Source: DATAUD01 sp035511075 (GTDB taxonomy: Bacteria; Verrucomicrobiota; Verrucomicrobiia; Limisphaerales; Palsa-1400). Taken from it: DNA of 64,000 bases. The notes under the pieces were generated by a model, which saw only the letters and a program-made list of their open reading frames with translations, searched no databases and was not told the DNA's origin. Positions 20,541-29,839 of the stretch are shown piece after piece (position 1 is the first letter of the stretch; each line of letters begins with the position of its first letter). The DNA lies in contig DATKFW010000032.1 of NCBI GenBank assembly GCA_035511075.1, forward strand, positions 62,001-126,000. Direction: 5' to 3'. Position numbers and translations under genes: made by a program.

Positions 20541-21572
20541 ATGACACAAACAAGACGTAAAATCTCCGGGTGGCCATTGGGATTGCTGCTGGCGCTGATA
20601 CTTCTGCTGGCGCATTTCCTGCGGCATATTCTGGTTCCGTTTGCACTGGCGGCGGGAGCGGCGTACATCCTGACTCCGTTTATCAAGGTCCTTCACAGGC
20701 GGGCGAGGCTACCGAGGGTCATGGCGGCGATATTGGTTTACGTGGTGGTGGTCGGCGCCGGGGCCGGGGCGTCATGGAAGACAGGGGCCCGAGTCTATGC
20801 CAGCGCGCTGCAGTTTTCGAGCGATGTGCCGGCGAACACGCATGCGCTGATTGCCCGTTTGCTGGGAGGCGAACAGGCGAACGTATTTGGCATTCAACTT
20901 GACGCGAGGCAGATTTCGGAAAAGATCGTGGGCCTGTTGCAGGGTGGGATTGCCAAGCCGCAGGCGATGAGGATTGGCGGGCTGGTGGTGGGCGCCACTA
21001 TCGCAGCCGTGCTGTTTTTGGTTTTGCTTTTTTATTTTCTTGTCCAGGGGCCGGAACTGGCCCGCGGCCTTCTGAGCCTGGCGCCGCCGGAATATCGTTC
21101 GGCCGTCGCGGCGTTTGCCGGGCAGGCGCATCCGATTCTGCTGCGCTACATTCGGGGGCTGCTGATCATTGTGGTTTTTACAGCGTTGGTTGTCTCGATA
21201 GGATTGGGAACCATTTTTCACGTCAGGCACGCGGTCCTTTTGGGAATGGCCGCAGGCGTTATGGAATTGCTTCCCATCCTGGGACCGACGACGGCGGCGT
21301 TTCTGCTGTTCGGGTCTGTTACGACGCACGGCGGAACGGTATGGACGCTGGCGGGGATGGGCGCATTCTGGTTTGGGCTTCGGCAAACGATCGATCAGGT
21401 GGTCGGCCCGATTGTGCTGGGGCGCGCCGTCCGGCTGCCGCCCGTGGCGGTGATATTTGCGTTTCTGGCCGGCGGGGAATTGTTCGGCCTGCTGGGTTTG
21501 CTATTGGCCATCCCGGGGGCGGCGCTTTTCAAACTGTTGCTGGACACGTATTACGCCCTGCCGATCGAGTGA
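20541..21572 (+). CDS. AI-2E family transporter (PerM-like)
   Basis: The 343-residue membrane protein has paired N-terminal helices, a soluble segment around residues 80-150, and a C-terminal cluster of helices with IRGLLIIVVFTALVVSIGLG and GVMELLPILGPTTAA, the conserved region of the AI-2E/PerM family. Members export small molecules such as autoinducer-2 or act as Na+/H+ antiporters; the substrate here is unknown. ATG 20541 starts MTQTRRKIS just before the first helix; an in-frame start at 20496 would add 15 polar residues. It diverges from the ABC operon. Confidence 0.85.
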   Translation: MTQTRRKISGWPLGLLLALILLLAHFLRHILVPFALAAGAAYILTPFIKVLHRRARLPRVMAAILVYVVVVGAGAGASWKTGARVYASALQFSSDVPANTHALIARLLGGEQANVFGIQLDARQISEKIVGLLQGGIAKPQAMRIGGLVVGATIAAVLFLVLLFYFLVQGPELARGLLSLAPPEYRSAVAAFAGQAHPILLRYIRGLLIIVVFTALVVSIGLGTIFHVRHAVLLGMAAGVMELLPILGPTTAAFLLFGSVTTHGGTVWTLAGMGAFWFGLRQTIDQVVGPIVLGRAVRLPPVAVIFAFLAGGELFGLLGLLLAIPGAALFKLLLDTYYALPIE

Positions 21573-21588
21573 CAGCCGCCGAGGCGGT

Positions 21589-22359
21589 TCACATCCCCAT
21601 GATTTGATAACCACAATCGACGTAGAGGACCTGTCCGGTGATGGCGGCGGCGCCGTCGCTGGCCAGAAATGTTCCGGTGGCACCCAATTCATCGGGAAGG
21701 ACGTTTCGCTTCAAAGGAGTGTGGGCCTCGTATTTTTTGAGCATGTCTGAAAAGCCGGAGATGCCGCGAGCGGCCAGGGTGTTGACGGGCCCGGCGCTGA
21801 TGCAGTTGACGCGAATTCTTTTCGGGCCCAGATCGAAGGCCAGATAGCGCGCGCTGGCCTCCAATGCGGCCTTGGCCACACCCATGACATTGTAATGCGG
21901 CACGACTTTTTGCGAGCCGTAATACGTCATGGCGACAATGCTGCCGCCTTCGCTCATGAGCGGCGCGGCCTCGCGGGCCAGCGCGACCAGCGAATAGGCG
22001 CTGACGTCGTGCGCGACGCGGAAAGCCTCGCGTGTGGTGTTGAGGAAGATGCCTTCGAGCGACTCCTTCGGAGCGAAGGCAACGGAATGAAGGAGCAAGT
22101 GGAGTTTGCCGAATTTATCGCGAACCTGGGCAAACACGCGGGCGATTTCCTCGTCCCGGGTTACGTCGCACGGCAGAATCAATGTGTCAGGGCCAAAGGA
22201 CCCCGCCAATTCCGCGACATTTTCCTTAAGGCGTTCGCCCTGATAAGTGAAGGCCAGCGTGGCGCCCGCGTTGTGCCAGGCCTGGGCGATGGCCCAGGCG
22301 ATGGAACGCTTGTTGGCGACGCCGGCGACCAATCCGATTTTTCCAGCCAGCAATGACAT
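21589..22359 (-). CDS. fabI: Enoyl-[acyl-carrier-protein] reductase (NADH)
   Basis: FabI reduces trans-2-enoyl-ACP in each round of fatty acid elongation. The 256-residue SDR-fold protein has GVANKRSIAWAIAQ at the nucleotide site, LHSVAFAPKE, and the catalytic Y-x6-K in YNVMGVAKAAL. The loop AARGISGFSDML and the C-terminus GQVLYVDCGYQIMGM are characteristic of FabI rather than other SDRs. It starts 19 bases downstream of the pyruvate carboxylase stop on the same strand, so the two may be co-transcribed; carboxylation of pyruvate and fatty acid synthesis are both biosynthetic. Confidence 0.95.
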   Translation of the reverse strand: MSLLAGKIGLVAGVANKRSIAWAIAQAWHNAGATLAFTYQGERLKENVAELAGSFGPDTLILPCDVTRDEEIARVFAQVRDKFGKLHLLLHSVAFAPKESLEGIFLNTTREAFRVAHDVSAYSLVALAREAAPLMSEGGSIVAMTYYGSQKVVPHYNVMGVAKAALEASARYLAFDLGPKRIRVNCISAGPVNTLAARGISGFSDMLKKYEAHTPLKRNVLPDELGATGTFLASDGAAAITGQVLYVDCGYQIMGM

Positions 22360-22378
22360 AGCCCTTTAGTATAGTGTC

Positions 22379-25300
22379 TCACTTCCGTAATTTCATCAGC
22401 AAATCCTTGCTTTCCACCGTGTCTCCGACTTGCGCCAAAATGGCGTCCACCGTGCCGTCCCCGGAGGCATAGAGGGTGCTTTGCATTTTCATGGCCTCCA
22501 GTGTGAGCAATTTGTCGCCTTTGCTTACCTTGGTGCCGACGCTGACGGCCAGCGATGTAATCAGCCCCGGAATGGGCGCGCCCACCTGGAGCGGATCGGC
22601 CAGGTCGGCCTTGGGGCGCGTTTTGGCCTTGGCTTGTACGGAGCGGTCGACGATGGATGCTTCGCGCGTCATGCCGTTTAACTCGAAAGTCACGGTGCGG
22701 CGGCCGTCCTTGTCCACGTCGCCGACGTGGATCAACTTGATGAAAAGGGTCTTTCCTTCCTCGATGTCCACTGAGATTTCCTCGCCCGGCTTGAGACCGT
22801 AGAAAAACGCCGGCGTGGGAAGCACGGCGACATTGCTGTAATCGCGGGTGAAGCGGACAAATTCCGCGAAGACTTCCGGATACATCAAATGGCGGTACAA
22901 ATCGTCATCGGTCGCCTCGCGTTTGACTTTGGGGGAAAGCTCCTCCTTGATTTTTTTGAGGTTTAACGGCTTGAGTCCGGCGCCGGGGCGGCCGCGAATG
23001 GGTTTGCGGTCGCCCAGCACGATTTTTTGGAGTTTCTTGGGCCAGCCGCCGGTGGGTTGGCCCAGGTTGCCCAAGAGCATGTCAATGACGGAGGCGGGAA
23101 ACGGAGTGGCACCCGGTTCGAGGTTTAGGACATCGGCTGGGCGGATGCCGCGCGAAATCAGGAACATCGTCATGTCGCCAACGACTTTGCTGCTTGGGGT
23201 GACTTTGACGATGTCGCCAAACAAGGCGTTGACCTCGGCGTAAGTGCGGGCGATGTCATGCCAGCGATGGGACAGGCCCATGCCGGCGGCCTGCTCTTTG
23301 AGATTGGTGTATTGGCCGCCGGGCATTTCGTGCCAATAGACCTCGGCGGTGCCGCTGCGGGGCGCGGTGTCGAAGGGCGCGTAATAGGCGGCGACATTTT
23401 CCCAATATTCGGAAAACTCATTGAGGACCGGCAAATCCAGACCCGTCTGGCGCGGAGTGTGGTCAAGGGCCGCGACAATCGAGTTGAGATTGGGCTGGCT
23501 TGTGGAACCGCTCATGGAGGCGATGGCCAGATCGACGACATCGACTCCGGCGTCACTGGCTTGGAGGACGGAGGCAGAATTGATGCCGCTTGTGTCGTGC
23601 GTGTGGAAATGGATCGGCAGGCCCAATTGCTCTTTGAGGGCCTTTACGAGCGCCCGGGCGGCGAAAGGCCGGCACAATCCCGCCATGTCCTTGATGCAGA
23701 GAAAATGAGCTCCCATCCTTTCCAATTCCTTGCCCAGCTTGATGTAATATTTCAGCGAATATTTCGTGCGCGCCGGGTCCAGAATATCGCCGGTGTAGCA
23801 AATGGCCGCTTCGCAAACGGCGTGCGTTTCCCGCACGGCCTCCATCGCCACCCGGAGGTTGGGCGTGTAATTGAGGGAGTCGAAGATGCGAAAAATGTCG
23901 ATCCCGGAGGCGGCGGCGTGTTTGACAAATCCGGCCACGACGTTGTCGGGATAATTGGAATAACCGACGGCGTTGGCGCCGCGAAAGAGCATTTGGAAGC
24001 AGATGTTGGGAATGCGTTCCCGCAAGTCCCGCAACCGCGCCCACGGGTCCTCGTGCAGGAAGCGCATGGCGGTGTCGAATGTCGCCCCGCCCCACATCTC
24101 GAGGCTGAAAAACTGCGGCGTCCGGCGCGCCACGGCCGGGGCGATGGCCAGCATGTCGAAGGAACGGACCCGGGTGGCCAGCAACGATTGATGAGCGTCG
24201 CGAAAAGTCGTGTCGGTGATAAGGAGCCGTTTTTGAGCGAGCGTCCATTGGGCAAATTTCTCGGCGCCCATTTCCAGCAGCAATTGGCGCGTGCCTGGCG
24301 GGGGCGCCGCCTTGCGGTCGTGTTGGGGAGGACTGACGGGCACGAAGGGGGCCTTGAGGCGGTGGCCCTTGGCTTGGGGATTGCCATTGACAATGACATC
24401 GCCGAGAAAGGCCAGGAGTTTGGTGGCGCGGTCGCGCCGCGACTTGAATTGAAAGAGCTCCGGGGTGGTGTCGATGAGCGTCGTGGTGGCCTGGCCGGAA
24501 CGGAAAATGGGATTGGCGATGACGTTTTCGAGAAAGGGGATGTTGGTTTTGACGCCGCGGATGCGAAATTCCCGCAGGGCGCGGTCCACCCGTTGCAGGG
24601 CCAGATCGAACGTGCGCCCGTAGCCGGTGATCTTGACCAGCAGAGAGTCGTAAAACGGTGTGATCACCGCCCCGGCATAACCCATGCCGCCGTCCAGCCG
24701 CACGCCGTAGCCGCCTGTGGAACGATAGGTCAAAATCTTTCCGTAATCCGGGGTGAATTTATTTTCCGGGTCTTCAGTCGTCACCCGCGCCTGAACCGCG
24801 TAACCGATGCGCGGGATTTCGTTCTGGGGAGGGAGATTGACTTCCTCGCCATGCAAATCGTGGCCCTGGGCGATCAGGATTTGCGACCGAACCAGGTCGA
24901 TGCCGGTAATGACCTCGGTGACCGTATGCTCGACCTGGATGCGCGGGTTGACCTCGATGAAAAACCAATCGTGTTTGTCCAAGTCGTAAAGGAACTCGAC
25001 GGTGCCCGCATTATCATACTTGACGGCCCGGGCCATGCTGACGGCCGCATCGCATAAATCCTTCCGAACGGCCGGGTCCAAGCCGCAGGAGGGGGCGATC
25101 TCGATGACTTTTTGATGCCGCCGCTGGACCGAACAATCGCGCTCGTGCAAATGGACGGCGTTTCCGTGGCGGTCCCCGAGGATCTGGACTTCGATGTGTT
25201 TTGCGCGCGGTATATACTTTTCCAGGAAAACAGACGGATTGCCGAAGGCGCGCCCCGCCTCGCTTTGGGCTTCGTCAAGCAAATTAGCCAGATCCGAGGC

Positions 25301-25876
25301 TCGATGCGCCACGCGCATGCCGCGTCCGCCGCCGCCGTAAGCCGCCTTGATGATGAGGGGATATCCGATGTCCTGGGCGATTTTGAGCGCGGCGGTGCGG
25401 TCTCCGACCGGCTCCTGGGTGCCCGGGAGGGTGGGGACATTGACTTTTTTGGCCAGCGCGCGTGCCGCGACCTTGTTGCCCATCAATTCGATTATTTCCG
25501 GGCTGGGCCCGACAAACGTGATTCCCGCGGCTGCGCACGCGCGGGCGAAATCGGCGTTTTCCGCCAGGAAACCGTAGCCCGGATGGATCAGATCGACTCC
25601 CTTCTCCCTGGCCAGCGCGACAATGCCGGGAATATCCAGATAGGCGCTGACCGGCCCCATGCCCTGGCCGATCAAATAGGCTTCGTCGGCCTTGAAGCGA
25701 TGAATGCTCAAGCGGTCTTCCTGCGCGTAAATGGCAACGGTACGCAAGCCCAGTTCTGAGGCGGCGCGAAAGACGCGAATCGCAATTTCGTTGCGATTGG
25801 CGGCCATCAACTTCTTGGCGGGTCGCGGTCGGGCGCCATCAGCGGCGGGGAGATCAGTGGTGGGCGGGGCGCTCAT
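22379..25876 (-). CDS. pyc: Pyruvate carboxylase
   Basis: A single 1165-residue chain carboxylates pyruvate to oxaloacetate with ATP and biotin. The biotin carboxylase domain fills about residues 22-470 (MAANRNEIAIRVFRAASELG, AAYGGGGRGMRVA, FIEVNPRIQVEHTVTE). The carboxyltransferase spans about 550-840 (ITDTTFRDAHQSLLATR, LEMWGGATFDTAMRFL, FHTHDTSGINSA). The biotin carrier domain is at the end with LEAMKMQS, biotinylated at about Lys 1130. The fused arrangement separates it from two-subunit oxaloacetate decarboxylases. It replenishes the TCA cycle. Confidence 0.96.
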   Translation of the reverse strand: MSAPPTTDLPAADGARPRPAKKLMAANRNEIAIRVFRAASELGLRTVAIYAQEDRLSIHRFKADEAYLIGQGMGPVSAYLDIPGIVALAREKGVDLIHPGYGFLAENADFARACAAAGITFVGPSPEIIELMGNKVAARALAKKVNVPTLPGTQEPVGDRTAALKIAQDIGYPLIIKAAYGGGGRGMRVAHRASDLANLLDEAQSEAGRAFGNPSVFLEKYIPRAKHIEVQILGDRHGNAVHLHERDCSVQRRHQKVIEIAPSCGLDPAVRKDLCDAAVSMARAVKYDNAGTVEFLYDLDKHDWFFIEVNPRIQVEHTVTEVITGIDLVRSQILIAQGHDLHGEEVNLPPQNEIPRIGYAVQARVTTEDPENKFTPDYGKILTYRSTGGYGVRLDGGMGYAGAVITPFYDSLLVKITGYGRTFDLALQRVDRALREFRIRGVKTNIPFLENVIANPIFRSGQATTTLIDTTPELFQFKSRRDRATKLLAFLGDVIVNGNPQAKGHRLKAPFVPVSPPQHDRKAAPPPGTRQLLLEMGAEKFAQWTLAQKRLLITDTTFRDAHQSLLATRVRSFDMLAIAPAVARRTPQFFSLEMWGGATFDTAMRFLHEDPWARLRDLRERIPNICFQMLFRGANAVGYSNYPDNVVAGFVKHAAASGIDIFRIFDSLNYTPNLRVAMEAVRETHAVCEAAICYTGDILDPARTKYSLKYYIKLGKELERMGAHFLCIKDMAGLCRPFAARALVKALKEQLGLPIHFHTHDTSGINSASVLQASDAGVDVVDLAIASMSGSTSQPNLNSIVAALDHTPRQTGLDLPVLNEFSEYWENVAAYYAPFDTAPRSGTAEVYWHEMPGGQYTNLKEQAAGMGLSHRWHDIARTYAEVNALFGDIVKVTPSSKVVGDMTMFLISRGIRPADVLNLEPGATPFPASVIDMLLGNLGQPTGGWPKKLQKIVLGDRKPIRGRPGAGLKPLNLKKIKEELSPKVKREATDDDLYRHLMYPEVFAEFVRFTRDYSNVAVLPTPAFFYGLKPGEEISVDIEEGKTLFIKLIHVGDVDKDGRRTVTFELNGMTREASIVDRSVQAKAKTRPKADLADPLQVGAPIPGLITSLAVSVGTKVSKGDKLLTLEAMKMQSTLYASGDGTVDAILAQVGDTVESKDLLMKLRK

Positions 25877-25986
25877 AACAATGCGGGGTGGTTATACTGG
25901 CGTGCGGGCCGACTTCAAAGACTAAAATTGGCGCAACCTTGATTTAGCGTTGGTGTTAATCCCAAGGGCGATTATAATTGAATACG

Positions 25987-26586
25987 ATGAAATACAAAGC
26001 AACGGCGGGGTTGCTTGGGTGCCTTATAGTTCTGGCCGGAGGATGGCCTATGGCCGGTGCCGAGCCCGATGTCGAATCCAATCCGTATGCAGTCATCAGC
26101 GAGCGGAACGTGTTCCATTTGAACCCGCCCCCGCCGCCTCCGGCGCCGGACGCGCCGAAGGTGGAGTTGCCTGAGATCAAGCTTTCCGGCTTTCTTAGAA
26201 TCGGAAACACGGCACACGCCCTGTTTTCCTACAGCCCAAAGGACAAGAAGGAGGCGCCGATCTATTACGATCTGGCCAATGGGGAGAAGGAGGGAATACT
26301 CGAGGTGGTCAAGATTCACGAGGACAGGGGCGAGGTGGAGATTATTGACAGCGGCACGCCTCTCACGCTGTCCCTGAAAAACGACACGCTTGAACCCAAG
26401 GAAACGGTTGCCAACAAAGGCACGCCGGGCGAAGCCGAAGCCCCACGGGGCGGCAAGTTTCCGGGCGGCCGGGATCATGTGCCCGGCCGGGCCGCGTACC
26501 GATTCCCGACTCCCGGCGAGGGTCACGGGGGCGGCGGCGCGCTTGGTTTTCCCCTGCCCGCGCGGCGAACACGAGTTCCGGAATGA
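25987..26586 (+). CDS. Secreted GspC-like hypothetical protein
   Basis: The 199-residue protein has a signal sequence (TAGLLGCLIVLAGGWPMAGA) followed by NPYAVISERNVFHL, a proline run (PPPPPPAP), then VELPEIKLSGFLRIGNTAHAL. The sequence 'ISERNVF...P...L.LSGF.R.GN.AHAL' resembles the homology region of type II secretion protein GspC and related verrucomicrobial periplasmic proteins. The C-terminus is Gly/Pro/Arg-rich and low in complexity. No other type II secretion gene adjoins it. ATG 25987 is preferred over TTG 25978. It diverges from pyc. Confidence 0.55.
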   Translation: MKYKATAGLLGCLIVLAGGWPMAGAEPDVESNPYAVISERNVFHLNPPPPPPAPDAPKVELPEIKLSGFLRIGNTAHALFSYSPKDKKEAPIYYDLANGEKEGILEVVKIHEDRGEVEIIDSGTPLTLSLKNDTLEPKETVANKGTPGEAEAPRGGKFPGGRDHVPGRAAYRFPTPGEGHGGGGALGFPLPARRTRVPE

Positions 26587-26752
26587 CTGCTATTTAAGAC
26601 GCAACGGAGCATCGGGCGGGCCTGACACGGGTTATTGCATGGGGGCGCTTCCCCCGAAAGCGGAGGTTGTTACCCCATTCCCCCCGAAGTTCGCCGCCGC
26701 GTAGCATCACGACGAACGCTCATAATTCGATATTAATGAAAAAGCACTCGCA

Positions 26753-27919
26753 GTGAAAAAGGAAATCCGCATTCTGATGGTGGAGGACGAAGCGGCGGAC
26801 GCCGAATTGTCGCGGCTGGCGTTGCGCAAGGGGGGATTTCATTTTTCCCTGGTCCGCGTGCAGACGGAGGCAGATTACGCGCGCGAGCTTGACCAACGCC
26901 GGCCGGATGTGATTTTGTCGGACTATTCGCTGCCGAGTTTCAACGGGCACGCCGCGTTGCGAATCGCGCAGGAGAAATGCCCGGAGGTGCCGTTTATTTT
27001 CGTGACCGGCACGATGGGGGAGGAAGTGGCCATCGAAACCTTGAAAAACGGCGCGACCGATTATGTGTTGAAAACGCGGCTGACGCGGCTGGTGCCGGCG
27101 CTCCAGCGCGCATTGCGCGAGGCGCAGGAACGGGTGGACCGCCAACGGGCGGAGGTCCAATTGCGCGAGTCGCACAAGCAACTTCGCGCCCTTTCGGTCT
27201 ATCTCCAGCACGTTCGCGAGGAGGAGCGCACGCGCATCGCGCGGGAAGTCCACGACGAATTGGGCCAGGCGCTGACCAGTTGCAAGCTGGATGTTTCATG
27301 GATGGCGCACCACTTGGCGCGCGGCCAAAAGGAACTGCGCCTGAAAGCCAAAGGGCTGTCCGCCCATATTGATTCGACGATCCAAACGGTGCGCCGGATT
27401 TCCACAGAATTACGACCGGGCATACTGGATCACTTGGGATTGGCGGCGGCGTTGGAATGGCAGGCCAATGAATTTGAATTGCGCACGGGAATCCGTTGCG
27501 ACGTTTCGGCTAGTCTCCAGGAGTCCGGGCTGGATCCGGAGCTCACGACGGCCTTTTTTCGGATCTTCCAGGAAACGCTCACGAATGTGATCCGGCACGC
27601 CGCCGCCACATGGGTCAAAGTCCGGTTGAAGGAGGAGGCGTCGCGGGTTATTCTGGAGGTCAGGGACAATGGCCGCGGGATTGCCCGCGATGAAATCAGC
27701 GATCCCAGGTCGATGGGTTTGCTGGGAATGCGGGAACGGGCTGCGTTGCTGGGAGGAGATTTCAGCATCCGGCCCATGCGCGCCGGCAAGGGAACCAGGG
27801 CTTGCGTCGCCATTCCGCGGCGCCAGCAAACGATTCAGAGATCATCAAACGATGAAGATACTCTTGGCAGACGATCACGCCGTGGTGAGGCACGGATTAA
27901 AACAAATTCTCACCGATGA
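26753..27919 (+). CDS. Hybrid sensor kinase with N-terminal receiver and NarL-type kinase
   Basis: The 388-residue soluble protein has a receiver domain at residues 5-120 (MVEDEAADAE, phospho-acceptor Asp 57 in ILSDYSLPSF, FVTGTMGEEVAIE). A coiled linker follows, then a HisKA_3 box with His 167 in AREVHDELGQALTSCKLD, and a C-terminal HATPase with N-box TLTNVIRHA and G-boxes VRDNGRGI and MGLLGMRERA. No transmembrane segment is seen, so it is cytoplasmic and likely takes signal through its receiver. It starts at GTG 26753. It overlaps the response regulator gene by 68 bases in another frame, giving an Arg-rich tail. Confidence 0.85.
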   Translation: MKKEIRILMVEDEAADAELSRLALRKGGFHFSLVRVQTEADYARELDQRRPDVILSDYSLPSFNGHAALRIAQEKCPEVPFIFVTGTMGEEVAIETLKNGATDYVLKTRLTRLVPALQRALREAQERVDRQRAEVQLRESHKQLRALSVYLQHVREEERTRIAREVHDELGQALTSCKLDVSWMAHHLARGQKELRLKAKGLSAHIDSTIQTVRRISTELRPGILDHLGLAAALEWQANEFELRTGIRCDVSASLQESGLDPELTTAFFRIFQETLTNVIRHAAATWVKVRLKEEASRVILEVRDNGRGIARDEISDPRSMGLLGMRERAALLGGDFSIRPMRAGKGTRACVAIPRRQQTIQRSSNDEDTLGRRSRRGEARIKTNSHR

Positions 27920-28478
27920 ATTCAAGCGGGCGAGCTTCGGGGAGGCCCGCAATGCCGCGGAGGCGCTGGACCTGGTCTGGAAACAGGATTGGGACGTCGT
28001 GGTCCTGGACATCACGATGCCGGGGCGAAGCGGATTGGACGCATTGCGGGAGATCAGGAAATCGAAGCCGCGCCTGCCGGTGCTGGTGTTGAGCATGCAT
28101 CCGGAAAATCAATTCGCGGTGCGCGTGCTCAAGGCGGGCGCTTCCGGCTACATGACCAAGGAGAGCGCGCCGGAGCAGTTGGTTGACGCTGTCAAGAAGG
28201 TGCTTGGCGGGGGCCGATATGTCAGCGCCGCGCTGGGAGAAACGCTGGCGGCCTCCCTTTCCAACAGCCACCGGGCGCCGCAGGAGAAACTTTCCGATCG
28301 GGAGTTTCAAGTCCTCCGCCTGATTGCCTCGGGGAAGATGGCCACGGAGATCGCCAAGGAATTGTCTCTGAGCGTCAAGACGATCAGCACGTATCGCGCT
28401 CGCATCCTGGAAAAAATGGGGATGAAGAACAATGCCGAATTGATGCACTACGCCATCCAGCACCGGCTGGTCGAGTAG
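27852..28478 (+). CDS. LuxR/NarL-family response regulator
   Basis: The 208-residue protein starts MKILLADDHAVVRHGLKQIL, with phospho-acceptor Asp 53 in VVVLDITMPGRSGLDAL and the conserved Lys in GYMTKESAPEQL. The C-terminal LuxR helix-turn-helix reads LSDREFQVLRLIASG and TEIAKELSLSVKTISTYRAR. It is the obvious partner of the kinase whose 3' end it overlaps. The regulon is unknown. Confidence 0.92.
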   Translation: MKILLADDHAVVRHGLKQILTDEFKRASFGEARNAAEALDLVWKQDWDVVVLDITMPGRSGLDALREIRKSKPRLPVLVLSMHPENQFAVRVLKAGASGYMTKESAPEQLVDAVKKVLGGGRYVSAALGETLAASLSNSHRAPQEKLSDREFQVLRLIASGKMATEIAKELSLSVKTISTYRARILEKMGMKNNAELMHYAIQHRLVE

Positions 28479-28508
28479 TGACCGGCAAGGGTTGGACCTC
28501 GCGGCGTA

Positions 28509-29765
28509 CTAGGACTCCTTAAATCCTGAATCGTCATTTGTTTTCGGTTCGGCGAGATTAGGCAGGAACCCGGCCAACAGGCCTATGAGCGGGAGGAACG
28601 CGCACACTTTGTAAACAAATTCGATGCTGGTCATGTCGGCCAGGCGCCCCAGAACGGCTGACCCCAGGCCACCCATTCCAAATGCCAGGCCGAAGAACAA
28701 GCCGGCGATCATACCGACTTTGCCGGGCACCAGTTCCTGGGCGTAAACCAAAATGGCTGTGAAGGCCGAAGACAAAATAAGTCCGATCACGACTGACAGA
28801 ATCGCCGTCCAGAACAACCCAACGTGCGGCAGCAGCAACGTAAAGGGCGCCACTCCGAGAATCGACGCCCAGATGACGTACTTGCGTCCAATCCGGTCTC
28901 CGATCGGTCCGCCAATGAACGTTCCGGCGGCGACGGAGAAGAGGAACAGGAAAAGGTAAAGCTGGGCGCTTCGGATCGAGACGTGGAATTTGGCGATCAG
29001 ATAGAAGGTGTAGTAGCTGCTGAGACTGGACAAATAAAAGTATTTGGAAAAAATCAGGATGACCAAAATCGCAATCGACAGGGCCACCTTGCGCCGCGAC
29101 AACGAGATCTGGCCGTGTCGCGCCACTTTGCGCGGCCGCGGTTTCAGGCGGAAGGTGTTTTTCTTGTACCAATGTCCAATGTTCCACAAAACCACGATGG
29201 CCAGGACGGCAGCGGCCGAAAACCACAATACGCGGGCCTGGGCGTGTTCACCCACGACGATTAGCGCGGCCATCAGCGGCCCCAACGAACTGCCGGTGTT
29301 GCCCCCGACCTGAAAAACCGCCTGGGCAAAACCGTGCCGGACGCCCGCCGCCATATACGCCATACGCGACGCCTCGGGATGGAAGATCGACGAGCCCATT
29401 CCGACCAGCGCCACCGACACCAGCAGCATGGGAAAACTGCCGGCCATCGAGAGGAGCACCAATCCGCATAACGTAAAGCACATGCCGATTGCCAGGGAAT
29501 ACGGATGCGGCCGGCGGTCGGTGTAGAATCCGACGACGGGTTGCAGCAGCGACGCGGTCATTTGGAAAGTCAAGGTGATGAGTCCGACCTGCGTGTAATC
29601 GAGGTGGAATGTTTGTTTTACAACCGGATAGATTGCGGAAATGAGCGACTGAATCGTGTCGTTGAGCAAATGACAAAAGCTGATGGCCAGGAGAACGGAC
29701 ATGACTGTCCGCTCCGCGATCTCCCTGGCGGCGGCTTCGGGCGCCGCGGTTGGTTCCGCACGCAT
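28509..29765 (-). CDS. fsr: MFS exporter, fosmidomycin-resistance (Fsr) family
   Basis: A 418-residue, 12-helix inner-membrane protein. The N-terminal half shows SFCHLLNDTIQSLISAIYPVVK, TLTFQMTASLLQPVVGFYTD and GMGSSIFHPEASRMAYMA, the pattern of the Fsr subfamily, whose E. coli member exports fosmidomycin. The physiological substrate here is not known. It is convergent with the response regulator and divergent from the YyaL-like gene. The isoprenoid enzyme inhibited by fosmidomycin, Dxr, is encoded 26 kb away, which is probably coincidence. Confidence 0.8.
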   Translation of the reverse strand: MRAEPTAAPEAAAREIAERTVMSVLLAISFCHLLNDTIQSLISAIYPVVKQTFHLDYTQVGLITLTFQMTASLLQPVVGFYTDRRPHPYSLAIGMCFTLCGLVLLSMAGSFPMLLVSVALVGMGSSIFHPEASRMAYMAAGVRHGFAQAVFQVGGNTGSSLGPLMAALIVVGEHAQARVLWFSAAAVLAIVVLWNIGHWYKKNTFRLKPRPRKVARHGQISLSRRKVALSIAILVILIFSKYFYLSSLSSYYTFYLIAKFHVSIRSAQLYLFLFLFSVAAGTFIGGPIGDRIGRKYVIWASILGVAPFTLLLPHVGLFWTAILSVVIGLILSSAFTAILVYAQELVPGKVGMIAGLFFGLAFGMGGLGSAVLGRLADMTSIEFVYKVCAFLPLIGLLAGFLPNLAEPKTNDDSGFKES

Positions 29766-29839
29766 TCGGTCATTGTAAGATAAAATCAGCGCCGACGCAA
29801 AAATGTTGCGCCGCCAAGTGCCGGCGGTATGTTGCCGCG

